Source of the DNA: Cellulomonas wangsupingiae
Lineage (GTDB): Bacteria > Actinomycetota > Actinomycetes > Actinomycetales > Cellulomonadaceae
Length of the DNA stretch: 64,000 bases
Direction: 5' to 3'
NCBI RefSeq assembly: GCF_024508275.1
Contig: NZ_CP101989.1
Coordinates: 1,116,001 to 1,180,000, forward strand
Made by a program: the position numbers and the translations under genes. Shown piece by piece: positions 1-8,704 of the stretch; the stretch's first letter is position 1, and the number at the start of each line of letters is the position of its first letter. The notes below the pieces were generated by a model, which was given only the letters and a program-made list of their open reading frames with translations, had not been told where the DNA came from and searched no databases.

Positions 1-2
1 TG

Positions 3-275
3 TCGGCGTTCGGCAAGGAGATGACCGCCGGTGCGGGCTTCATCGCGCTCGCCGCCGTCATCTTCGGCAAGTGGGACCCGGTCAAGGCGGCCCTCGCGGC
101 CCTGCTCTTCGGGTTCGCGTCGAACCTCGAGGGCGCCCTGAGCATCGTCGGTGCCCCCGTGCCCAGCCAGTTCATGCTCATGCTGCCGTACGTCGTGACG
201 CTGCTGGCGGTCGCCGGCCTGGTGGGTCGCTCGCGCGGCCCCGCGGCGTCCGGCGAGCCGTACGTCAAGGAATGA
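3..275 (+). CDS. Nucleoside/sugar ABC transporter permease, C-terminal fragment
   Basis: The window opens inside this gene, so only the last 90 or so codons are present. The fragment has hydrophobic stretches separated by a short loop containing a GKWDP element (residues FGKWDPVKAAL), followed by a conserved FGFAS segment and a final membrane helix ending in a short charged tail. This is the C-terminal pattern of the RbsC/YufQ-NupQ-type inner membrane permeases that import ribonucleosides and related sugars. The stop overlaps an ATG of the next ORF, and the gene reads straight into cdd and deoA, so it is inferred to supply nucleosides to the catabolic enzymes downstream. Substrate is inferred from context, not from the fragment. 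Confidence 0.75.
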   Translation, partial: SAFGKEMTAGAGFIALAAVIFGKWDPVKAALAALLFGFASNLEGALSIVGAPVPSQFMLMLPYVVTLLAVAGLVGRSRGPAASGEPYVKE

Positions 276-289
276 CCGGAGAGGGAGAC

Positions 290-724
290 ATGCCCAGCAC
301 CACGCGGACCGTCGACTGGGACGGCCTGCGGGCCGCCGCACGCGACGTCATGACCCGGGCCTACGCCCCGTACTCGAAGTTCCCGGTGGGCGTCGCCGCC
401 CTGGTGGACGACGGCCGCGTGGTCGTCGGCTGCAACGTCGAGAATGCGTCGTACGGCGTCGGCCTGTGCGCGGAGTGCGCGCTGGTCTCGATGCTGCACG
501 TCACCGGTGGCGGGCGCCTGGTCGCGTTCACGTGCGTCGACGGGCACGGCGACGTGCTCATGCCGTGCGGGCGCTGCCGTCAGCTGCTGTTCGAGCACGG
601 GGGGCCCGACCTCCTCGTGGAGACGGTGCGAGGGATCGTGCCGATGAGCGAGGTGCTGCCGGACGCCTTCGGGCCGGTGGACCTCGTCGACCGGGCCGCG
701 AGCCCGCAGGAGGAGAACCGATGA
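290..724 (+). CDS. cdd: Cytidine deaminase
   Basis: Zinc-dependent deaminase converting cytidine and deoxycytidine to uridine and deoxyuridine in the cytoplasm. The 144-residue length fits the small tetrameric CDA class. The active site is visible: C60-A-E62, where Glu62 is the proton shuttle, and the P-C-x-x-C motif with Cys93 and Cys96 as the other zinc ligands. The substrate-binding NVENASYG stretch precedes the first Cys. ATG 290 was chosen because GGAGAGGGAG lies 4-12 nt upstream; an in-frame ATG at 272 overlaps the permease stop and has no ribosome site. The last bases overlap the deoA start (ATGA), so the two are translationally coupled. Confidence 0.95.
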   Translation: MPSTTRTVDWDGLRAAARDVMTRAYAPYSKFPVGVAALVDDGRVVVGCNVENASYGVGLCAECALVSMLHVTGGGRLVAFTCVDGHGDVLMPCGRCRQLLFEHGGPDLLVETVRGIVPMSEVLPDAFGPVDLVDRAASPQEENR

Positions 725-2016
725 GCGAGCAGTACGACGCGGTCGACGTGATCGTCGCCAAGCGCGACGGCCGACGGCTGACCGACGGCCAGATCGACTG
801 GGTCGTCGACGCGTACACCCGCGGCGTCGTCGCGCACGAGCAGATGTCGGCGCTCGCGATGGCGATCCTGCTCAACGGCATGGACCGGGCGGAGATCGCG
901 CGCTGGACCGCCGCGATGATCGCGAGCGGAGAGCGCCTGGACTTCTCGGGCCTGTCGCGGCCGACCGCGGACAAGCACTCGACGGGCGGCGTCGGCGACA
1001 AGATCACGCTGCCGCTCGCACCGCTGGTCGCCGTCTTCGGCGTGGCCGTCCCGCAGCTGTCCGGCCGGGGCCTCGGGCACACGGGCGGCACGCTCGACAA
1101 GCTCGAGTCGATCCCCGGCTGGCGCGCCGCGCTGAGCAACGACGAGATGATGCGCCAGCTCGAGGACGTCGGCGCGGTCATCTGCGCGGCCGGGTCGGGT
1201 CTGGCCCCCGCGGACCGCAAGCTGTACGCGCTGCGCGACGTCACAGGCACCGTCGAGGCGATCCCGCTCATCGCCAGCTCGATCATGAGCAAGAAGATCG
1301 CCGAGGGCACCGGCTCCCTCGTCCTCGACGTCAAGGTCGGGTCCGGGGCGTTCATGAAGGACGCGGAGCGTGCCGGTGAGCTGGCGCGCACGATGGTCGA
1401 GCTCGGGACCGACGCGGGTGTGCGCACCGTCGCGCTGCTCACCGACATGTCGACGCCGCTGGGGCTGACGGCCGGCAACGCGCTCGAGGTCCGCGAGTCG
1501 GTCGAGGTCCTGGCCGGCGGCGGGCCGGCGGACGTCGTCGAGCTCACGGTCGCGCTCGCGCGCGAGATGCTCGACGCCGCGGGCCGCACCGACGCCGACC
1601 CGGCGGCCGCGCTGGCCGACGGGCGCGCCATGGACGTGTGGCGCCGCATGATCGCCGCGCAGGGCGGCGACCCGGACGCCGAGCTGCCGGTCGCCCGCGA
1701 GACCGAGCAGGTGCTCGCCCCGTCCGACGGGGTGGTGACGACGCTCGACGCGTACGCCGTCGGCATCGCCGCCTGGCGGCTCGGCGCCGGTCGCGCCCGC
1801 AAGGAGGACCCGGTCCAGGCCGGGGCCGGTGTCGAGATCCACGCGCGCGAGGGCGACACGGTGCGTGCGGGGCAGCCCCTGCTCACGCTGCACACGGACA
1901 CCCCCGAGCGCTTCGCCCGCGCCCGTGAGGCGCTGACGGGCGGCGTCGTGGTGGACCCGGCGGCCGCACCCGGGCAGCGTCGCGCGCTCGTGCTGGACCG
2001 CGTCGCCGCGGACTGA
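721..2016 (+). CDS. deoA: Thymidine phosphorylase
   Basis: Phosphorolysis of thymidine and deoxyuridine to base plus 2-deoxyribose-1-phosphate. The 431-residue protein has the family signature SGRGLGHTGG near residue 114 leading into TLDKLESIPG, and the phosphate-binding KHSTGGVGDK at 85-94. An N-terminal helical domain and the C-terminal alpha/beta domain of the pyrimidine phosphorylase fold are both complete. It overlaps cdd by 4 nt, which makes its substrate deoxyuridine the direct product of the upstream enzyme. Pyrimidine-nucleoside phosphorylase (pdp) has the same fold, so exact base preference is inferred from context and the actinobacterial pattern. Confidence 0.95.
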   Translation: MSEQYDAVDVIVAKRDGRRLTDGQIDWVVDAYTRGVVAHEQMSALAMAILLNGMDRAEIARWTAAMIASGERLDFSGLSRPTADKHSTGGVGDKITLPLAPLVAVFGVAVPQLSGRGLGHTGGTLDKLESIPGWRAALSNDEMMRQLEDVGAVICAAGSGLAPADRKLYALRDVTGTVEAIPLIASSIMSKKIAEGTGSLVLDVKVGSGAFMKDAERAGELARTMVELGTDAGVRTVALLTDMSTPLGLTAGNALEVRESVEVLAGGGPADVVELTVALAREMLDAAGRTDADPAAALADGRAMDVWRRMIAAQGGDPDAELPVARETEQVLAPSDGVVTTLDAYAVGIAAWRLGAGRARKEDPVQAGAGVEIHAREGDTVRAGQPLLTLHTDTPERFARAREALTGGVVVDPAAAPGQRRALVLDRVAAD

Positions 2017-2037
2017 GCCGCCGCCCGGCCCGGTCGC

Positions 2038-2059
2038 GTGGCCCCCGCGCGGGGGCCAC
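2038..2059 (+). terminator. Perfect 22-bp palindrome after deoA
   Basis: Arms of 11 nt (gtggcccccgc and its exact complement) abut directly 21 nt after the deoA stop, so the RNA would fold with a tight terminal loop. There is no U-tract, as is usual for actinobacterial hairpins. It may end or attenuate transcription of the permease-cdd-deoA unit before the small ORF, add and deoC; a processing or stability role is equally possible. Confidence 0.5.
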
Positions 2060-2107
2060 GATGAGAGACGCCCCGCAGGGCGACGGACGACCCCACGAGG
2101 AGACACC

Positions 2108-2335
2108 ATGAGCACGGTCCCCGGACCGCAGTCCTGGAGGGACGCCGGCCTGGCGCCTACGGACACCGAGCAGCCGCTGCGGCTGACGGACGCCGACGCC
2201 GCGCCCGACGCGGACGACCCGGAGGAGTACGCGCCGGCACCCCCGCGGCCCGACCTCGCCGGCACCGCCGAGGAGGCGGACGTGGTGGAGCAGGCCGCCG
2301 AGGTGCCCGTCGACGACGAGGGCCGCGACGCGTGA
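2108..2335 (+). CDS. Small acidic protein of unknown function in the nucleoside operon
   Basis: Not recognised. A 75-residue, very acidic, Pro/Ala-rich protein with no cysteine, no signal peptide and no membrane segment; it is probably largely disordered. Support for it being a real gene is a good ribosome site (CGAGGAG) ahead of ATG 2108, codon third positions typical of the region, and a 4-nt overlap of its stop with the GTG start of add, which implies translational coupling. Its place between deoA and add suggests a connection with nucleoside breakdown, but the sequence itself gives no function. Confidence 0.6.
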   Translation: MSTVPGPQSWRDAGLAPTDTEQPLRLTDADAAPDADDPEEYAPAPPRPDLAGTAEEADVVEQAAEVPVDDEGRDA

Positions 2336-3447
2336 CCCAGCCGGCTCAGACCGGGGACCTGGACGCCGCGCTCGTCGCGCTGCCCAAGGTCCTCCTGCAC
2401 GACCACCTCGACGGGGGCCCGCGCCCCACGACGATCGTCGAGCTCGCGGCCGGCATCGGCCACGAGCTGCCCACGACCGACCCGCAGGAGCTGGGCCGGT
2501 GGTTCGTCGACGCGGCCGGGTCGGGTTCGCTGCCGCGCTACCTCGAGACGTTCGTGCACACCCTCGCGGTCATGCAGACTGCGGACGGGCTGCGGCGCGT
2601 GGCCCGCGAGGCGGTGCTCGACCTGGCCGCCGACGGCGTCGTGTACGCCGAGGAGCGGTACGCCCCCGAGCAGCACCAGCAGCGCGGCCTGACCCTCCAG
2701 CAGGTGGTGGACGCGGTCCGCGAGGGGTTCGCCGAGGGGGAGGCGCAGGCCCGCGCCGCGGGCCGCGAGATCCGCGTCGTGCAGGTGCTGTCCGCGATGC
2801 GGCAGGCCGACCGCGCGGGTGAGATCGCGCAGCTCGCGCTGGCGAACCGCGACGCGGGGGTGGTCGCGTTCGACATCGCCGGCCCCGAGGACGGGTTCCC
2901 GCCGTCGCGGCACGCGAGCGCGTTCCGCACGGTGCGCGACGCCAGCTTCCCGGCCACCGTCCACGCGGGCGAGGACGGCGGGCTGGAGTCGATGGCCGAG
3001 GCGCTGCACGTCGCGGGCGCCGTCCGGCTGGGGCACGGCGTGCGCATCGCGGACGACGTGCACGCCGCGCCGGACGGCTCGTGGCGCCTCGGCGTCCTGG
3101 CGCACTGGGTGCGCGACCGGCGGGTGCCGCTCGAGGTGTGCCCGTCGTCGAACCTGCAGACCGGCGCCGCGGCCTCGATCGCGGACCACCCCGTGACGAC
3201 GCTGCGCCGCGCGGGCTTCGAGGTCACCGTCAACACCGACAACCGCCTGCAGTCCGGCACGTCGCTGTCGCGCGAGCTCGGGCTGCTCGTCCGTGAGGCC
3301 GGGTGGTCGCTCGACGACGTCGTCGACGTGACCGTCACCGCCGCACGCCACACGTTCCTGCACGACGACGAGCGCCGCGCGCTCGTCGAGCGCATCGTCC
3401 GCCCGGCCGCGCCGGGTACCGCACACGCCGGGAGGCACCGAGCATGA
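2332..3447 (+). CDS. add: Adenosine deaminase
   Basis: Hydrolytic deamination of adenosine and deoxyadenosine to (deoxy)inosine, feeding the purine nucleoside phosphorylase encoded 5 kb downstream. The 371-residue TIM-barrel protein shows the H-x-H metal pair in HDHLDG (His23, His25), the HAGED segment near residue 211 that carries a metal His and catalytic Glu, the SSN element, and the metal-binding Asp in NTDN near residue 304. The last motif has Asn where many deaminases have a second Asp, a common variant in actinobacterial Add. GTG 2332 overlaps the upstream stop and the ATG of deoC overlaps this gene's stop, so the three are one translational unit. Confidence 0.93.
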   Translation: MTQPAQTGDLDAALVALPKVLLHDHLDGGPRPTTIVELAAGIGHELPTTDPQELGRWFVDAAGSGSLPRYLETFVHTLAVMQTADGLRRVAREAVLDLAADGVVYAEERYAPEQHQQRGLTLQQVVDAVREGFAEGEAQARAAGREIRVVQVLSAMRQADRAGEIAQLALANRDAGVVAFDIAGPEDGFPPSRHASAFRTVRDASFPATVHAGEDGGLESMAEALHVAGAVRLGHGVRIADDVHAAPDGSWRLGVLAHWVRDRRVPLEVCPSSNLQTGAAASIADHPVTTLRRAGFEVTVNTDNRLQSGTSLSRELGLLVREAGWSLDDVVDVTVTAARHTFLHDDERRALVERIVRPAAPGTAHAGRHRA

Positions 3448-4163
3448 CCACCGACGACACCCCCACGTCCCACGTCCCGCTCGACGCGGTCGGCCTCGCG
3501 CGCTTCGTCGACCACACGCTGCTCAAGCCGGAGGCGACCCGCGCGGACGTCGAGGCGCTGGTCGCCGAGGGCGTCCGGCTCGGCGTGTACTCGGTCTGCG
3601 TCTCGCCGTCGTTCCTGCCGCTGGAGATCCCGGTGGGCCTCGACGGGACGCCCGACCTGCTGGTGGCGACCGTCTGCGGGTTCCCGTCCGGCAAGCACCA
3701 CAGCGAGGTCAAGGCCGCGGAGGCGGCGCGCGCGGTGGCCGACGGCGCGGCCGAGGTCGACATGGTGATCGACGTGGGTGCCGCCAAGGAGGGCCGGTTC
3801 GCGCACGTCGGGCAGGACATCGCGGCCGTCCGGGCCGCCGTGCCGGCGCCGACGGTGCTCAAGGTCATCATCGAGTCGGCGGCGCTGACCGACGACGAGA
3901 TCGTGCACGTCTGCGAGGCCGCCGAGGCGGCCGGTGCCGACTTCGTCAAGACGTCCACGGGCTTCCACCCGGCGGGCGGCGCGACCGTGCACGCGGTGCG
4001 GCTCATGTCCCGCACCGTGGGCGGGCGCCTCGGTGTGAAGGCCTCGGGCGGGATCCGGACGACGGCCGACGCGCTCGCGATGCTGGACGCGGGCGCGACG
4101 CGCCTGGGGCTGTCCGGCACGGGCGCGGTCCTCGCCGGGCTGACGGCCGAGGGCGACTACTGA
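3444..4163 (+). CDS. deoC: Deoxyribose-phosphate aldolase
   Basis: Class I aldolase splitting 2-deoxyribose-5-phosphate into acetaldehyde and glyceraldehyde-3-phosphate, the last step of deoxynucleoside catabolism. The 239-residue TIM barrel has the Schiff-base lysine in VKTSTGF (about residue 169) and the second essential lysine in KASGGIRT (about residue 199), plus the N-terminal [10 protein letters not shown] signature. The start ATG at 3444 overlaps the add stop (ATGA) and has GGAGGC 8-13 nt upstream. The acetaldehyde made here could be used by the AdhE encoded at 28-31 kb. Confidence 0.95.
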   Translation: MTTDDTPTSHVPLDAVGLARFVDHTLLKPEATRADVEALVAEGVRLGVYSVCVSPSFLPLEIPVGLDGTPDLLVATVCGFPSGKHHSEVKAAEAARAVADGAAEVDMVIDVGAAKEGRFAHVGQDIAAVRAAVPAPTVLKVIIESAALTDDEIVHVCEAAEAAGADFVKTSTGFHPAGGATVHAVRLMSRTVGGRLGVKASGGIRTTADALAMLDAGATRLGLSGTGAVLAGLTAEGDY

Positions 4164-4238
4164 CCCTCGGCGCATGAGAGGGGTGTGAGAATTCGCCCCG
4201 CAGCGGGGGAAGCGACCCTGGGACGGACGAATCGGGCG

Positions 4239-4267
4239 TTGACTGGCGGCCGGGGTCGGACGATGGT
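4239..4267 (+). promoter_or_regulatory. Possible sigma-70-type promoter for the CBM2 protein gene
   Basis: TTGACT (4239-4244) and GATGGT (4262-4267) are separated by 17 nt, 114 nt before the next start codon. The -35 is near consensus; the -10 is weak. The rest of the 217-nt gap after deoC (4164-4380) holds only a weak hairpin around 4191-4211. Confidence 0.35.
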
Positions 4268-4380
4268 GGACGCTCGTCCGGTTCGGCTCGCTCGTGCCGA
4301 CGAGGATGTGGCCACGAGCAGGTGCACCTCGTCGGAGGCCCCGACGTACGTGCGCACCAGCGGGAGGAGACCCACGCGTC

Positions 4381-6702
4381 ATGGGCCCGATCAGGCGCGG
4401 CACGGCCGTCGTGGCGCTCGTCGTGGCCTTCGTGCTCGGCGCGGCCCTGGCGACCGCCCTGGCGGACCGCCCGGGTGCCTCGAAGGACGTCGTCGTGCCC
4501 GACGGCTGGCGCGCCGCCTGGGCCGACGCCCACGTCCTGGAGGGGGACGACGTCGTGCTCGCCTGGGGCGACCGCACCGGGAAGGACCCGACGGCGGCGC
4601 CCGAGGGCCTGCGCTTCGACCCCGGTGTCGTGCTCGAGCAGCTCCAGGCGCTGCACACGCTGGACGTCGACGCGCTGGGTCTGGGCGCCCGTGACGGACC
4701 GCTCGCCGACCGCAAGCTGGTCGTGGTCGTCGACGGCACGTGGTCGCGAGGCCCCGGTGCTCCGGCCGACGACGGAGGGACCGTCCGGGTCGCCGGGGAC
4801 GGGCCGACCACCGGCGCCGTCGTCGGCGGGGTGGGCCTGCTCCGCGTCGACCCGGCCGTCCTGGCGCCGTCGCTCGACGGGACCGTGCCCGTGCCGGAGC
4901 CGTCCGGGCCCAGCCCCGCCACGACCGCCACCGCCACGCCGGCGCTGCCCCAGGTGCCCCCCGGTACGCCCTGGGAGCTGGCGCGGGGCGTCGCGGAGAC
5001 CGTGCAGCACCTCACCGAGGCCGCGCACCCGGGCCACGGCCTGACGGCGGAGGCAGCGGCGGTGCTGCGCGTGGGGGCGTCGGCCTACCTGGCCACGCTC
5101 GCGGTGCCCGGTGAGCACGCCGACGTGGCGGAGCACGTCCGGGCGCCGCACCTCGCGTGGGGCAGCCCGCGCCACGGCGCCGCCGGGTGGCTGCTGCTGC
5201 AGGACCTGGCCGACCGGTCCGGGCCCACGCTGCTGCGCGACCTGTGGACCCGCTCGTCGGACACCGAGGACCTGTTCACCGCCTACACGCGCCTCACGTC
5301 CTCCGACGCGTCGGACCTCAACCGGCGCGTGGGCCAGTACGCGATGCGCGCCGCCGTGGCCGACGTGCCGGGCACCGGTCCGGCCGGCACCCTGCTGGCA
5401 GGGCTGGACCCCGTGCTGGTCGCGCACCGGACGACCCCCGTCGAGCACGCGCCCGACGACCCCGGCCTCCACCGCGTGACGGGCAGCTTCGCGCCGGCCG
5501 CGTACGGCTACACGGTCGTGCGCCTGGTGCCCGACGGGTCGGGTGCGGACCTGCGGGTGCGCGTGCGGGGCCACGTCGATGCCGTCCCCCACGCCGGGTG
5601 GAGCGTGGGAGTGGTCGCGCTCGGGCCCGACGGGCCGCGCTACAGCCCGGTCACCGAGGCGACGGACACCGAGCTGCGCCTCGCGCTGCGCCCGGGCGAG
5701 ACGGAGGCGTACCTGGTGGTGACCGCGACCCCGTCGCAGGTCGCCGCGGCCGGGACCACCGGCTTCCCGGCGACCGTGCGCTACCCGTACGAGTTCCGCG
5801 TCGCGGGGGCGTCCGTGGCCGAGCCCGCGGCCGTCCCGGGCGGCCGGGTGCACCCCCACGGCGGCGGCTGGGTGGACGACGCCGCGAGCGTCGACCCGGC
5901 CGCCTACGTCGGGGCGGGTGCGGTGGTGCGCGGCGACGCCGTCGTCGGGCCCGGGGTGCGCCTCGAGGGCCGGGCCTGGGTCGAGGCGGGTGCCCGGCTG
6001 AGCGGCGACGTGGTCGTCCGCGACGCCGCGGTGGTCCGGGGATCGGCCCGGCTGTCCGGGCGGGTGGTCGTCGGGGGCGACGCCGTCGTCGGCTTCACCT
6101 GTGACGCGGGCACCTACACGGCGTACCGGCACAGCGCGACGTGCGACCCCGCCGCCGTGGACAGCGACGTCAACCGCGTCGTGGTGCCCTTCGCGGCGGG
6201 GGAGACGGCACTGAGCGAGGGGGCCGCGACGACCGTGCCCCCGGACCAGAGCCCGGGCGCCACGCCGCAGGCGGCGCCGAGCCCCGGCGCGTCGACGCCG
6301 CGGCCGTCCGCGGCCGCGCCGTCGTCGGCCGCCCCGGGGGCGCCGGATGCCACCCGGCCGGGCGTCGCACCGCCGCCGGCGGCGGTCCCCGCGGGGGCGT
6401 GCACCGCCGAGTACCAGGTGACCACCTCGTGGCCCGGCGGCGTGCAGGCGCAGGTGACGGTCACCGCCACGACGACGGGCGTGCGCGGCTGGACCGTCAC
6501 GTGGACGCAGCCGCCGGGGCTGGACGTCACCGAGCAGTGGGGTGCGGAGATCACCCGCAGCGGCACCACGGTCACCGCCGACAACCTGTCCTGGAACGGT
6601 GCGATCGCCGACGGCGCGAGCGCGACGTTCGGGTTCAACGCGACGGCGTCCGGCGACGAGGCCCGCGCGGTGCCCGAGCTGCGCTGCACGCGCACGGGCT
6701 GA
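4381..6702 (+). CDS. Secreted multidomain protein: beta-helix repeats plus C-terminal CBM2
   Basis: A 773-residue exported protein that should sit on cellulose. In order: a cleavable signal peptide (hydrophobic core at 8-25, Ala-rich exit ending ALADRP); a region of about 80-480 with GVAETVQHLTEAAHP and a WLLLQDLAD element that loosely resembles DUF6055-type secreted proteins; a parallel beta-helix of short repeats at about 500-572 (units such as AVVRGD, RLEGRA, RLSGDV, RLSGRV); a Pro/Ala/Ser linker at about 618-672; and a family 2 cellulose-binding module from Cys674 to Cys769. The CBM2 keeps both bridging cysteines and the three surface Trp positions (in TTSW, TEQW and LSWNG). No catalytic glycosidase motif was seen. 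ATG 4381 follows GGGAGGAGA by 10 nt. Function beyond cellulose attachment is unknown. Confidence 0.8.
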   Translation: MGPIRRGTAVVALVVAFVLGAALATALADRPGASKDVVVPDGWRAAWADAHVLEGDDVVLAWGDRTGKDPTAAPEGLRFDPGVVLEQLQALHTLDVDALGLGARDGPLADRKLVVVVDGTWSRGPGAPADDGGTVRVAGDGPTTGAVVGGVGLLRVDPAVLAPSLDGTVPVPEPSGPSPATTATATPALPQVPPGTPWELARGVAETVQHLTEAAHPGHGLTAEAAAVLRVGASAYLATLAVPGEHADVAEHVRAPHLAWGSPRHGAAGWLLLQDLADRSGPTLLRDLWTRSSDTEDLFTAYTRLTSSDASDLNRRVGQYAMRAAVADVPGTGPAGTLLAGLDPVLVAHRTTPVEHAPDDPGLHRVTGSFAPAAYGYTVVRLVPDGSGADLRVRVRGHVDAVPHAGWSVGVVALGPDGPRYSPVTEATDTELRLALRPGETEAYLVVTATPSQVAAAGTTGFPATVRYPYEFRVAGASVAEPAAVPGGRVHPHGGGWVDDAASVDPAAYVGAGAVVRGDAVVGPGVRLEGRAWVEAGARLSGDVVVRDAAVVRGSARLSGRVVVGGDAVVGFTCDAGTYTAYRHSATCDPAAVDSDVNRVVVPFAAGETALSEGAATTVPPDQSPGATPQAAPSPGASTPRPSAAAPSSAAPGAPDATRPGVAPPPAAVPAGACTAEYQVTTSWPGGVQAQVTVTATTTGVRGWTVTWTQPPGLDVTEQWGAEITRSGTTVTADNLSWNGAIADGASATFGFNATASGDEARAVPELRCTRTG

Positions 6703-6734
6703 CACCGAGCGGCGTCAGGACGCCGCCGGCCGCG

Positions 6735-8648
6735 TCAGGCGTCCGAGAGCCCGAGCGCCGTCCGCACGTCGCCCGCCAGGTGGTCCAGGCGTCGGCGCGC
6801 CGTCCGGTGGGCCGCGTCGAGCGCCGGGCGGTCCGCGTCGGTGGCGACGGGGACGATCACCTCGAGGTACGCCTTGACCTTCGGTTCCGTGCCCGACGGC
6901 CGGACGACGACCCGCGTGCCGTCGGCCGTCAGCAGCCGCATCCCGTCGGTCGGCGGCAGCCCGCCACGGTCGTCGTCGGTCCCGGCGGACAGGTCGACGA
7001 CCTCGACGACGGGTGAGCCCGCGAGGTGCGCGGGCGGTGCCTCACGCAGGGCCGTCATCGTCGCGCCGATGCGGCTGAGGTCCGAGAAGCGGGCGCTGAC
7101 CTGGCCCGTCGCGTGCAGCCCGTGCGCGCGCGCGAGGTCGTCGAGCGCGTCGACGAGGGTGCGTCCCTCGGTCGCCAGCCGGCTCGCCAGGTCGCAGACG
7201 CGCACGGCGGCCGAGATGCCGTCCTTGTCGCGCACGTGCGCCGGGTCCACGCAGTAGCCCAGGGCCTCCTCGTACCCGAAGACCAGGCCCTCGACACGCG
7301 AGATCCACTTGAACCCGGTGAGCGTCGCGGCGGACCGCAGCCCCGCGTCCGCCGCGATCGCGGCGAGCAGGCGCGACGACACGATGGAGCACGCGAGGGC
7401 CCCGTCCGCGCCCGCGGTGCGTGCCCGCGCGGCCGCGTCGGCGCCGAGCAGCGCGCCCACCTCGTCGCCCGTGAGCATGCGCCAGCCGTCGGCCTGCGGT
7501 GTCTCCGGGCCCCGGGCGGGGACGTGGGACCGCGGGTCCACGACGGCGACCGCGCACCGGTCAGCGTCCGGGTCCAGCGCGACCACGAGGTCCGCGCGCG
7601 TCGCCCACGCGAGCGCGAGGGCGAGGTCGGTCGCGCCGGGCTCCTCGGGGTTCGGGAACGACACGGTCGGGAAGTCGGGGTCCGGCTCCGCCTGCTCGGG
7701 GACGAGCATGACGTCGGGGAAGCCCGCGCGGGCCAGCACGTCGCGCGCGAGCGCGCCCCCGACGCCGTGCAGCGGCGTCAGGACGACCTTGAGGCGGGCG
7801 CGTGCGTCCGCGTCCCCGCCGGGGACGACCCCGGCCGCCGTGCGCGCGTACTCCTCGACCACGTCCTCACCGAGCACCGTCCAGCCGGACGACGCACGCG
7901 GCACCGACGCGACGGAGGGCACGCGCGCGATCGCGGCGGCGATCGCGCCGTCGGCCGGCGGCACGATCTGCGCGCCCTGCCCGCCGTCGGTGACGACGCG
8001 TCCGCCGAGGTAGACCTTGTAGCCGTTGTCCCGCGGCGGGTTGTGCGACGCCGTCACCATGACGCCGGCGTCGGCGCCGAAGCGGCGCACCGCGTACGCG
8101 ACGACGGGCGTCGGCAGGGGCCGCGGCAGCAGCAGCACGTCGATGCCGACCGCCGTCATCACCTCGGCCGTGTCGAGCGCGAACCGGTGGGAGTTGTGGC
8201 GGGCGTCGTACCCGACGACCACGCGGGGCGCCGGGCTCGCGCCCTCGAGCTCCCCGAGCAGGAAGTCCGCGAGCCCGGACGCGGCGCGGATGACGACGGA
8301 GCGGTTCATCCGGTGCGGTCCGCCGCCGAGCTCCCCGCGCAGCCCGGCCGTGCCGAACTGCAGCAGGCCGGAGAACCGGTCGGCGAGGTCCGCGCGGGCC
8401 GTGGCGGCCTGGCTGCGCACGAGGTCCGCCTCCGGCCCGCTCAGTCCCGGTGCCGGGGCGTCGCCGGCGACGCGCAGCAGGCCGGACAGCTCGTCCGCGG
8501 TCACCGGGTCCGGGTCGTCCGCCACCCACGCCTCGACCTGGGCGACCAGGCGGTCCCAGTCGTCGCGGTCGTCGGAGCGGTCGGTCCCCACGGCTTCCTG
8601 CGGGGCGTCCCCGCGGAGCACGTCGTCACGGTCGTCGGTGCTGCTCAC
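6735..8648 (-). CDS. pmmB: Phosphohexomutase/phosphopentomutase family protein
   Basis: Alpha-D-phosphohexomutase superfamily enzyme of 637 residues, matching the long PGM/PMM subgroup. Four signatures are visible: the phosphoserine loop TASHNPP (about residue 200), the magnesium loop DPDADR (about 360), the sugar-recognition loop GYEEALGY (about 465), and the phosphate-binding loop RPSGTEPK (about 584). It lies next to purine nucleoside phosphorylase and near deoA and deoC, as pmmB does in M. tuberculosis, so interconversion of (deoxy)ribose-1- and -5-phosphate is a likely role; glucose or mannose phosphates are also possible. The GTG start lies 6 nt from TAGGTT, suggesting a leaderless mRNA. 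Confidence 0.88.
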   Translation of the reverse strand: MSSTDDRDDVLRGDAPQEAVGTDRSDDRDDWDRLVAQVEAWVADDPDPVTADELSGLLRVAGDAPAPGLSGPEADLVRSQAATARADLADRFSGLLQFGTAGLRGELGGGPHRMNRSVVIRAASGLADFLLGELEGASPAPRVVVGYDARHNSHRFALDTAEVMTAVGIDVLLLPRPLPTPVVAYAVRRFGADAGVMVTASHNPPRDNGYKVYLGGRVVTDGGQGAQIVPPADGAIAAAIARVPSVASVPRASSGWTVLGEDVVEEYARTAAGVVPGGDADARARLKVVLTPLHGVGGALARDVLARAGFPDVMLVPEQAEPDPDFPTVSFPNPEEPGATDLALALAWATRADLVVALDPDADRCAVAVVDPRSHVPARGPETPQADGWRMLTGDEVGALLGADAAARARTAGADGALACSIVSSRLLAAIAADAGLRSAATLTGFKWISRVEGLVFGYEEALGYCVDPAHVRDKDGISAAVRVCDLASRLATEGRTLVDALDDLARAHGLHATGQVSARFSDLSRIGATMTALREAPPAHLAGSPVVEVVDLSAGTDDDRGGLPPTDGMRLLTADGTRVVVRPSGTEPKVKAYLEVIVPVATDADRPALDAAHRTARRRLDHLAGDVRTALGLSDA

Positions 8649-8654
8649 GTCCCC

Positions 8655-8660
8655 AACCTA
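8655..8660 (-). promoter_or_regulatory. -10 element of leaderless pmmB
   Basis: TAGGTT on the minus strand ends 6 nt before the GTG start of pmmB, placing the expected transcription start on the start codon. No ribosome binding site is present. Confidence 0.55.
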
Positions 8661-8704
8661 CTGGTGCGTACGCGGCGCGGCGCGGCACCGTCGCACCCCG
8701 CGCC

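Noticed and set aside
558..3438. Long antisense ORFs on the minus strand across cdd, deoA and add
   Set aside because: They are low-complexity Arg/Ala/Gly/Pro translations with no family motifs, exactly opposite well-supported genes; typical of very GC-rich DNA.
2332..3447. Inactive adenosine deaminase because of NTDN instead of NTDD
   Set aside because: The metal and catalytic residues are kept, and the Asn variant is common in actinobacterial Add proteins.
4381..6702. LbH acyltransferase assignment for the hexapeptide repeats
   Set aside because: The protein is secreted and linked to CBM2, and no CoA-binding extension or catalytic His loop is visible between the repeat coils.
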